A stretch of 64,000 nt of DNA from positions 19,012,001-19,076,000 of the forward strand of contig NC_079888.1 of NCBI RefSeq assembly GCF_029227915.1. The letters run 5' to 3'. A model generated the notes under the pieces. That model saw only the letters and a list, made by a program, of their open reading frames with translations, did no database searches and was not told where the DNA came from. A program made the translations under genes and the position numbers. The first letter of the stretch is position 1; each line of letters opens with the position of its first letter. Positions 38,123-48,127 of this stretch are shown piece by piece. This DNA is from Hydractinia symbiolongicarpus (taxonomy: Eukaryota > Cnidaria > Hydrozoa > Anthoathecata > Hydractiniidae).

Positions 38123-39462
38123 AACATTTTTTTATAAAAAACAATTCTGTTGCAGTCTTTACGTGAATTTCTATTTACATAATTTCTAGCACAATGAGAC
38201 TGATTTCGGTGTTGGTTTCATTTAGATCTTGGAAGCTGGTCTAAAAAACCGAAACAAAATACCGTTTTGCCCTCAAAATATTCATGTAAACACGATTTAC
38301 CCGAGAAGAAAGTAATACGCATGTGTACAAAGTTATTGCACATGTGCAGTTTACACAACCATGATATGAAAAGTTATAATGTGATAAAAATTGACAAGGG
38401 TGTAGGCTTCAACTTTTACTTAAGTGTTAAAGAGAACTAAAATATCCATTGAATACCATCGCCCTCAGTTTCTGTTTTGTATCTCGATCGTCATACCTGA
38501 CTTTTGTCATAAAGTGCAGTCAACAACTATTTTTATCTTTCTGGCCATGAAATAGGGTAGAGTTGAGTACATATTACAGCTAAATATCTTTAAAAACTTA
38601 ATATTTTGTTCTGGCACCTTTGTGCTTTTGCACTAGTGCCAACCTTACATGCAAAACAAACATAAACAAGGTCTTTTTTCAGTTTGATCTTATCTTACAG
38701 AGCTAAGCACTACCTTATTGTACTAATTTTCTGAATTTTTGACGAAACATACATGTACCCTCTCTTTCTTGAAGAGGCGTATATATGTTTTTTTTGCGCG
38801 TAGTACTTTTCACCCAAAACATTTTGCGCGTTGCTTCTGTACCAAATTTTGCGCGCAAATAATTTTTTTTGGCACAAGTGCGTTAAAATTAATACCCATA
38901 AAAATTAGTAACAATAACGTTTCATTAACTTCAACTTTTCACGGAATATTATAATGTCTCGCGATTATCGAAAACTGCCCCATTGTTTTAGCATTTCTAT
39001 TGTTTCCAATTTTAGCATAGTGCCAAAGAAGCAAGTTGGTACATACTTCAAAGCATATATATAGTATCCACCTTTAGAATTAATTTAAAAATTAAGTCAA
39101 AAAAATTACTGCAAAATATTGGCGAAAAAATTGAAGTCTAAAATTGGAGAGACAATCCCAGTCAAAATATATTGGCAGTAACCTACAAAAAGTGCAGTAT
39201 AATCCTTTCCTCTCCCCTCTCCCCCAATATCAATGTTTGGAAACGTGTTGCACAACTTTTGAACATTGATACTGGGGAAAAAGGAAGCTTTGTACTTATC
39301 TTGCTCTTGCTACACGTGTAAAAAGGGTTTACTACCATCATTTTTGACCGGGATTGTAGATGTAGGAACTACTTTTTCTGTAGGGCTGGTAACCAAATCT
39401 CAGGAAGTTGATACGAGATGCTGTTTATGTGTTTGTTACGTTCTACACTGTTGATGGTTTCT
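38123..39462. other. Intergenic, no gene seen
   Basis: A/T-rich sequence between the first Ly-6 gene and the Penelope-like relic. Nothing recognised. Confidence 0.5.
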
Positions 39463-40455
39463 TTAATCTTCCTTTTTCCTTGATTTTCTTCTCATCCCAA
39501 TTAAACTGATGACTTCTGCTCCAGCCGTTGTTCTGGATTCTCTGTCAATGATTTTCTTCTCATCCCAATTAAACTGATGACTTCTGCTCCAGCTGTGGTC
39601 CGCAATTTCGTTTTTCTTCACATCTCCGTTTCTCACTGCGCACATATGTTCTTGTACTCGTTGCTTAAACTTTCTTTTTGTTTCGCCTATATACACTACA
39701 TCTCAATCTTTACACGGGATTTCGTAAACAACATTGCATTGTTCTTCCAGGTTTATTTTGTCTTTTGGTTTGGCAAAGTGCTTCTTCGGGTGTCTTTAGA
39801 GTTAAGAATACATTTGATCTTGTGTTGTCTCAAAACACGACGAAGGATGGTACCTGGTACGAAGGGTAGGAATGCTGATGCGATAAATTCCTCTGATGTT
39901 TCTTTGTTGTCTCTGTTGCATCTTCTCCTCATTTTATTTTCTACTTGCATGATGACTTTATGACTGTATCCATTTGCGATTAACGCATTTCTTACACGTC
40001 GAATTTCTTCTTTCCTCTCCAAATCTTTTCCAAACCTTTGGACGTCTGTCTGATGTGACTAATGCTGTTGTCTCCCGTGCTTGCATGTATATTTTTGCGA
40101 CTACTGATGATGCAGGGCCTCCCATGGCAACTCCACCTGTTTGAGTGTAGAAGTTCTTATTAAACAGATACATTTAGGTACATATAGATACATCTAGGTC
40201 CGAAATACATCTAGGTCCGAAAATGTTAATTACCGTAATTAACTGTAATTATCAGCTTGTTTCTGATTGGTTAATTTTTATGAATTTCGATCCTCTGCAA
40301 TTATATAAACACATGCTCAGCATCATTTTACTTTGCCCGATGATAGGAGAAGGATCTCCCGAAACGTCACCTACTAAACTATCATGTTTTAAGAAATGAT
40401 AAACTTTCCACAGTAATATGAATACTGAACAGACAAACCGAAATAATATCTTCAA
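39463..40455 (-). mobile_element. Penelope-like retroelement relic with GIY-YIG domain
   Basis: Minus-strand pieces in order: a reverse-transcriptase motif (FYTQTGGVAMGGPASS) near 40095-40150; a linker (LRRVLRQHKIK) near 39800-39850; and a GIY-YIG nuclease motif (VYIGETKRKFKQRVQEH) near 39645-39700. Frames are broken between pieces and a gaaacgtc stretch near 40358 may be the upstream region of the element. The RT plus GIY-YIG pairing is diagnostic of Penelope-like elements. Non-functional. Confidence 0.75.
39481..39593. repeat. Tandem duplication inside the Penelope-like relic
   Basis: About 45 bp starting tgattttcttctcatcccaa repeats once at a 68-bp offset, duplicating and frameshifting the C-terminal codons of the GIY-YIG region. 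Confidence 0.85.
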
Positions 40456-40830
40456 TAAAATTTAATTAGTTCAATATTCTTGTTGCACAGATTGACGAAG
40501 ATATTTATCAGGGCTTTAACTACTTCATTGTGCATTGTTTTCTTTGCTGTTAGAAATAATGTTTATTTCATCCCTTCTGGCATGGTTTTGGGATATATTA
40601 TCTTAATAAGCTGAACCTCTTGTGTTATGTTTATAGTCAGCTAGCTATACATAACTACCTGCAAAGTAAATGTTGGCATGTTTCTGTTTCTTTTAACTAT
40701 CTAAACTGTTATGAACAAGGCACCAAACTAATTTTAAATATTTTTGAGTTAAAATAAAAAAAATCACTGCGCTAAGTTAACATGAAATTTGCTAAATTAT
40801 ATTGTTTACGACATGCGCTAAAAAATATTA

Positions 40831-41330
40831 TAGATTAATAAATTAAGAGTTTGTCATTTCCTAAGAAAGCTTATCTCTTGCAAAAATATAAATTGGTTTT
40901 ATATGAAAGAGCTTAAAAAGTTGTCTAAGAATTTTTTTAAGTTTTTGAAAATCTTTATTGGTTTGCGAGATCTAAGTCTAATTATGCAGAATTATGACGT
41001 CATCTATTAAATTCTCAGAAACAATTGCTGGTATGAATTATAATCAGGGTAACTAAATATTTATATTCTTGCATGTAACTATGTTCAAAATATCAAAACG
41101 TGAAAGCATATTTACATCACCACATGCTTTAATGAACTCTTATAACAGCATCTAATTTTATCTAATACATGATGTCATGCATTAATTAGCATAATTATCA
41201 AAACTTTCAATCCAAATAATCTTTAGAACCGATCGAGAATTTTTAAAAAAATAAAAAGATTCACAGACAACTTTATTTTTCGCAGGAGATAAGCTTTACT
41301 AGGAAATAAATTCTTAATTTATTAATCTAC
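40831..41330. mobile_element. MITE-like element with long terminal inverted repeats
   Basis: tagattaataaattaaga at the left is exactly inverted at the right end. The next 35 bp (ttcctaagaaagcttatctc) are also inverted with few mismatches. The interior is A/T-rich without coding sequence. It lies just upstream of the second Ly-6 gene. Confidence 0.7.
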
Positions 41331-41525
41331 AATGCTTGGCTGACAATATAATTAATTAGCAACGATAATTATTTCCCATCAGGTTATTCAAAAAAATAAA
41401 ACCTCTGCAAAGAAGTGTGTATATAAGATGGAGAGCATGAGTATATTCCGATAATAAATGCATCTAACGAATAGTTTGCTAGGGAATTTCATTTGGTCAC
41501 CGTTGACGAAGAGTTGTAAACAAAG

Positions 41526-44500
41526 ATGGCGAAAGTGAAATATTACGTATTTCTTTTTTTTATCGTACAAATATTTTTAACAGGTATACTTTTCTCTCTC
41601 ACGATCACGTGTGTGTTTGTGTGCGTGTGATTTCCTCCCTGGGGATATTACCTTATCAATTGTTTTCAGGAGGAACCAGTAAGGCCAGTATTAGAGCGGT
41701 TAAGAATGTCATTTTAGAAGCATATGTCTGAGAAACGTCTGCCAAATTTTCAACTTTTTAAGTGGAAAACCAACCGAGACTTTTTGGTTGTAAAAAACAG
41801 AAGCTGTATCACTAATTCTTCGACAATTTAAAAATATTGTTGGGGCCTGTCCGGGTTTGATGAAGGGCCTGTCCGGGAGTCGAACCCGGGACCTCTCGCA
41901 CCCGAAGCGAGAATCATACCACTAGACCAACAGGCCTAGTTAAGTGTCTCATTTGTTAAAGTTTTATCACAGCATAAGGGGGCTTTCCCGTGTTAAAAAA
42001 TATAAACATTATAGTAAGAAAATTCATAGTCAATCATCAACAATAATAACTTCAAACGCTATGAGAAGTTCTCAATGAGCCGTAGGAATGCTTTTTAACA
42101 ATATACAAAAGTTTTGTAAAAACAAAAAAAGACTTTTAAAACCAATAATGTACTTAACTCAAAGGAAAATATAAGCTATTGAGAATTCATAAAGACTGGT
42201 AAGAAAAAAACCTTTATCGTCACAGCAGCTCTTCCGCGCTTGAGGATGTTCACATCCTGTAGTAGCAAATTACCACTCTCCCTAGACATCTTAACACCCT
42301 CCTCCTCAGCACCTCCTTTTGTAATATATAATTAATACCGGGATGTCAACTTAAGGAGTCCTTAATTATTGTATCAATTAAAAGTAATGTTAATTTAGGG
42401 GGTACATGAGTGTCTGGCGAACACAGATTTCCCTACTAAATAAATATTTTAAAAACCTTCCAATACTTAGAAGTGGTTTTTGTCACAGAAAAAGAAAATT
42501 ACAACAGTTAAAACTTTTGTGGTTTTTTCATGGCATACGTGTACAGTTTTAAGTAAAAATTGTAAGCAATAGATGAAACACATGTACGAAATTGCTTGCA
42601 AGATAATTTATAACTAATTAATAAAAGGATTTACCTTGCCGCAAACGTAATCCTTTTCCCATCTTTACAAGTTCAAAATAGCTAATACCTTCCGTTCAAA
42701 CCAAATGCATTGTTTCTTCTTGTTATTAAAAAACTTTCATGATTCATGGAGAGCTGCTATTAGCGGGGAAATATGATGATAATGATGAATGATCGTTTAG
42801 TTTATACAGTATATAATTTGTTTATCTAAATATTTTGAGAGAGAAATGAGTTTATTTCTTCGGAAACCTGTCTTAGTCATACAAGGAAGTGGTAGTTGTG
42901 ACAGGAAGAGAAATTACAATAAAGACTTTTGCCGTTTTTCATGACATACGTTAAAAAAAACACATTGTTTTCCTTGGAAGCAATGAATGGAACACAATTA
43001 CGAAATTGCTTGCAATATGATTTATTAATACACAGATAAGAAGAGTTGTTTTAGGCACCGACGTCAAACTAGTTTCATATCATATCTCCACTTTTCAGTT
43101 TTGTCATATTTTAATTTGTTTTTTACAAAAGGAAAATTATACCTTCACCAGCTTGTGTCACAATCATCTTGCGCTCCGCACTTATTGCAATAAAAATTCG
43201 TCGACAAAAGTTTTGATTGACGTGTGCCAATCAAAATTTTTTTAAAAGGAATATAATTTAACGACAATTAAAGACAATGAAACCATTACACAAACACATA
43301 AAGAGGACGGACAAAGCAAAAATGGACAGTACACTCACGACATTTCATTCCACTTTTCTACGCAGCAAGTGTAATAATAATCTACTAGTCGATAAGGCCT
43401 GTGGAAAAATTCACTTAATCAGAAGACCAATGGAAACAAAGGTTTTTTAGATGTTTTGCTGACGTCAGCAGTGCATATACAAAAAAAAATAATTAGCAAA
43501 ATTTAATGTATCTGTTGCCTGTAATATGTAGAGGTTGAAACGCTGATCAAAATAATGCAAAAGGTCATATGTGAACGCCGAAGGAGTTAGAAGGGTTTTA
43601 AAATTTTACTGACATCAGCAAAGACCCGCCAAAACACGAATTTTTTTTTAAAAAAAATTGTATACCCGTTGTATTTAACATTTGAGACATAAGCTTTTCA
43701 GTGACATCAAAGATATAGAAGAAATGTCAAAATTGTCCTCACAAACACACTGACACAGCGTATTATTGTAGGCGATATTTTGTGTTTTTTTGTACACCGA
43801 TCTTGTTTCTCGGACCATAACAACATAAAACGAATTACTAAGATGTGCAATCGCGTCTTTCTCTGAGCAGTGACGATTGAGTTTAAAAAATTACGTTCTT
43901 TGGCAATCAAATCAAAACTGTATTCCCCATGTACCTATTTGCATGTGTTTTCGGTACCATTTAAACTGTGCTGGTAAAAAATATGTCTCGTTTAGTGGCC
44001 AGCCTGGAATGTAATTACTGCTTCAGTCGTAATTCTATGGAAGATTGCATTACCAATCAACGTAAAGCAACATGTAGAGATGGTTCAAAGTGTTTCGTGT
44101 CCGAAACAGAGATATACGAAGATCACAAATTTTACGAAAAGGGCTGTAAAAAGTCTACTCAATGCAACCCAGTGGGTGTTTGCGGTTCCACCAGTGGATG
44201 TACAGTGAGTTAATCAAGCTTTGAATAATTTTACTTTCTATAGGTCTGTTTACACTAAACCTTGATTTCTTATGTTACAGCCTTTTTTATTATTATTATT
44301 TACCCAGGATAGCCTCTTCAGTTCCTATTGGTACTGCTATCAACGAGGGTCCTGCGAAGGGGGTCCTAGCGCATTTAAAGCTCCCATTTGAGCTACGAAA
44401 GTCGTGCAAGCACATCAATCGCTCAACTGGACAACCGCCTAAGATATCAATCCTATTCTCATGCTGAGCGCTAAGCAGAAAGGATAGATTCACACTTTTA

Positions 44501-46039
44501 TAGTCTCTGGCATGACTCGGCCGGGGTTTGAACCCAAGACCTCCCGCACTGAAAGCGAACGCTCTACCACAAGGCTATCAGTCGGTTAAAGACAATAAAA
44601 GGTTACGTCCTCCCTGTTCTCTCAACAACTATCAAAGTTTCTCACAAAAAGTAAACAGCGTTGGAAACGCGGATAAAATAGATGATAATCTTTGTTAAAG
44701 AAGTCAGTTTTATTAGGTTAAGGAGAAAGAAAAATTTGGAGAGATAAAAGTTGTTTATGAATGTTATCAGACTCTATGATCAGCATCAATGCGTGTCTAT
44801 CGTAATGACTTTAAAATATCTATCTGAAATAAGTCTTTTCAAATGGGTCTTATCAAATTGAAGAAAAATTAAATTATTGATTGTATTTACACACCACTTT
44901 AGATGCAAAATTCTCTCATCTACCCAGAAAACTCGTTATCAAGTCAACATTTTTTTCATCTGTTTGCATGATCAGTCACTTTTAGAGAAGGAAATTTCGA
45001 GATTCTGGTCGAAATCGCAAAAGTTAGACCTGGAGTATAATTCGCGAAAGTTAATTCTCGTGAATTGTTGTTTCTGGAGTTTTTTAATAAGATAAAAAAA
45101 TTCCTTGATATCTCTTTCATCGAATTGCACCATTGATGACACGCTAACATATAATAATCAATACCAATACCTAGTTTTCGTAAAAGACCAAAAGTTATTT
45201 CTCCCGAAAAATTGGCATACACGAAAATTGTTTTCCTAGATTTCGCGATATTTTTGAATCTAAAAATATTGTTTTCTAGTTATACAACCGCTCTGGACAA
45301 GACATGCATAAGGAATACAAAATTTGCAATTCAACATATACTTGCAAAATATCTAAAAAAGTGATTTATTTAACCGCCATTTTTAAAAGAATGGTGGTTT
45401 TTTAGTGTTGTAATTTTTGGCCAAAAATCATCCTGATACACTCTCAGCATATTTTTAGCACGATTAAGATTGTAAGATGTAAAAATACCAGTAATTTTTG
45501 CACCAAATTGGTGTGAAAATCAATATGACAATAGGCAGCATGATTTAACTGACAGACAGGCAAGTAGGTCTTGCGGGGAATATCACTTCAAATGAAACTT
45601 TTTTGCTTATATTCCATTTTTGAAGCAAGCACATATCAAGATGAGCATATTCTAAAGTTTTTGTCAAATTTTAACCTGATAGAGTATATTCGTATAAACA
45701 AAATTGTATATTCTGTATGTTTATAAAATAGTTGTACTAAATTCGTTTCCACAAATTAATTCTAAAATGTCAATTGGTGGAAAAAGTCTTACTTTAGTTC
45801 TTCAGAAAAATAGCAAAATTAAGTTCCGCCACAAGTAAATACAATTCATTAGAATAGCTTAGGCAAGGTACGCCTAAAGTGAAACCTAGAAAGAGTTGAA
45901 TATAAATGTCATTTTTCTTATTTTATTTTAGTTTAAATGTTGCGAGGATCATTTGTGTAACTCGTCTGGAAATTTAAAGCGAAATTATCTACTATTCTTA
46001 GCTGCAATAATCCTGTCGCTTATTGTGACACAAAACTAA
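41526..46039 (+). CDS. Ly-6/uPAR three-finger protein 2, probably GPI-anchored
   Basis: Three exons: 41526-41583 (signal peptide, core YYVFLFFIVQIFL), 43996-44204 and 45932-46039; 124 aa. Exon 2 opens LECNYCFSRNSMEDC, parallel to the paralogue's LKCKYCYSKGSMDEC. Exon 3 gives FKCCEDHLCNSS and a hydrophobic end (LLFLAAIILSLIV) suited to GPI attachment. Exon lengths (58, 209, 108) and phases mirror the upstream gene (58, 212, 105). Intron 1 contains an antisense tRNA-Pro gene and intron 2 a family-1 SINE. Role unknown beyond a cell-surface three-finger protein. Confidence 0.87.
41865..41936 (-). tRNA. tRNA-Pro (anticodon CGG)
   Basis: A complete 72-nt cloverleaf on the minus strand. The acceptor stem GGCCTGT/ACAGGCC is followed by C. 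The D arm is TGGTCTAGTGGTATGATT, the anticodon stem-loop CTCGC-TTCGGGT-GCGAG, and the T arm CCGGGTTCGACTCCCGG. There is no intron. T-runs lie downstream near 41830. A second copy of the last 13 bases (cccggacaggccc) sits directly 3' of the gene, between it and the T-run. Confidence 0.96.
44303..44586 (-). mobile_element. tRNA-derived SINE, family 1, copy C, full length
   Basis: Full match, inverted, to 9987-10260, including gatatcaatcctattctcat and the tRNA-like head (tttgaacccaagacctcccg on plus). The plus-strand left flank is a ttattattattattt run, which is the family's 3' (AAT)n tail. It lies in intron 2 of Ly-6 gene 2. Confidence 0.82.
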
Positions 46040-47057
46040 ATACGACAGAAGCACGTTTCTTTGTATCATAAGTCATATTGAACTATTTGGCAAACTGAAA
46101 AAGAATATCGGATGACTATTAATCCAAGAAGTAGTATGAATCAACCTTGGATTATTTGGGTACAACGATATTTTTAGAGCAAAGAAGACAAAAACTTGCA
46201 AAATATCAGAAATGGTAATAAAAACGTCGGCTTGCACTTGCGCAAATGTTATGATTGGTAAAATTTGCAATGGTATCTCCTTGAACATAAAATGAAATGG
46301 AACTAATCATTCTATGTTGTATATTTTATTTTTCCGTTAATATGTTTTTAAAGCTTTTTTGTAACACGTCACACTGCCTGTGTTTTTGTACTCTATTTTT
46401 TGTTGTTGTCAAATTAAAGGAACCTAAAGTTACGTCGTTTGTTTTAAACACGTAGCTAATATTTGGGCGACGACGAGAATAATAATATCGACATGGACAG
46501 TTCATAGCAAGGGAATAAATATAGAAATGTAACTAACATGGTGAAAACCGCGAAAAAAATATTTGTTTTTAAAACTTCTTTGCTGATGACAATGCGACTG
46601 AGTTACTCCAAGTACTTACAAAGATAAACAGATGATAAAGTTGATTAAGGATGTTTCAATGGAAACTGTTAACCAAATCGATGTTTTAAATCAAAATTAT
46701 CAAAGCTTTAAACCGTCAAGCGACTAACATTTTTGCTCGAACTAGAGAAATGATATGGAGAGTACAATCGGTGAGTGACTCAAGTGTTTGTTAGAGATAT
46801 TTGTTAAACCTGTGAATATAGACACCCTTGCGTAAGCTCAATTTATTTCATTACTGTGATTTTGTCGTCTACGTTTATCAGAACATAAGATATGAATATT
46901 TGAACTTGTTTTAAATCTCCTTTGTTTACAATGTTACTACAATGATGTATATAAACATAACTAGCATTCGCTTGCTATTTAACTTTCTTTAAATTTACAA
47001 GGGAAAGCAAATAATACAACAATTAATCTCTTTATTAAATATATAGTAATCCAGCAT
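46040..47057. other. Intergenic, between the Ly-6 gene and the SMaseD-like array
   Basis: The genes on either side converge. The last 80 bp resemble the flank of the other SMaseD-like copies (tagcattcgcttgctattta vs tagcaagctatttaac near 47975), so the duplicated segment extends past the stop codon. No gene seen. Confidence 0.5.
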
Positions 47058-47935
47058 TTAAGATGTGTATGCTTCACAGTCTCCGCGTCCTTCTCGACAC
47101 GACGCAACTGATGTGTCTGGGTGTCGACATACGACGCTATCCATATCACTGCACAAAACCACCCAGCCATGACATGTAAAAAAAGTGACTGTGCATTGAC
47201 ACGCATACCCTTGTGGTGCAGCCTTTTTGATAAAGCATCCACGGTTGTAACGGCACTCTCAAGATTCATAGTTGTCCGCTTTAGTGAGTGGTGTGCTGGA
47301 TGTAGCAGGAGGAATCGTGTCAGAAGGTGTTGCCAATCTGATGTTTTTATCTCTAACAATTTTAGCGAGTGAGCCAGGGTAGTTGGTAATGATACCGTTG
47401 AAGTAGTTTGAATACCATTCCAAGGAATGGCTGCGGTCTGCGGTCCAGGTATAGGTCATACCAAAAACACCTGTAGAATTGATAATGATAGTTGTTTCAA
47501 GACAATAGACTTCTTTCTTAAAAGTATCAAAATCATATGTTACAGTGGAAGAAAAATCGTTGCACATTGTATTTTTAGCATAATAAAAACAACCCAGGAA
47601 TGGCTTTCGCTGATAGTTAAAGGAAATTAAAAAATACTTCAAAATCAATTTTTTCACTTTTTTTTACACTCTTAGTCCGGAATGAATTCTAACGATACCA
47701 AAACAATTTGAAAATTCCTTTAATCTCATAAATTATTGCTGCATCTAACCTGCGTGTTTATTCATTGCTTCAATTCGTGATTGGTATTTGGTGATAGTGG
47801 GAAGAGCCGTACAAGCTGACCTGCCTTTGTTGTAAACAACATTCTTGTTGCTTAAGCTGTCCAATCTGTTCTTGGTGTCAGCTAATGTTTCAAAATCAAT
47901 AGTGAAATGGGTCCTGTTCCATTTAGATATTCCTT
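47058..47935 (-). pseudogene. SMaseD/GDPD-like gene, copy 1: 5'-truncated with a premature stop
   Basis: Only counterparts of the last two exons of the complete neighbour are present: about 47750-47935 (exon 5, missing its first third) and 47058-47470 (exon 6). Exon 6 keeps the GDPD-type ending GIITNYPGSLAKIV. At 47259-47261 a TGA stands where the other copies have the first Cys codon of the Cys-rich tail. After that stop the frame stays open to the usual end (SCREGRGDC). With no upstream exons found, it is most likely a decaying pseudogene of a possibly toxin-related family. If transcribed from elsewhere it would lack the tail. Confidence 0.75.
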
Positions 47936-48127
47936 ACACCGCTGATGTATTTAAGTAGAAACAAAATTAGTATTAGCAAGCTATTTAACTACCTTTAAAT
48001 ATACTAGTGAAAGCAGTAAATACAATAATCAATCTCTTTAATAAGAATATACTTAAGCTGTGTAAGCTTCACAATCTAAGGTAATACAATAATCAATCCC
48101 TTTCAGAAGAATATAGTCATTTGAATT

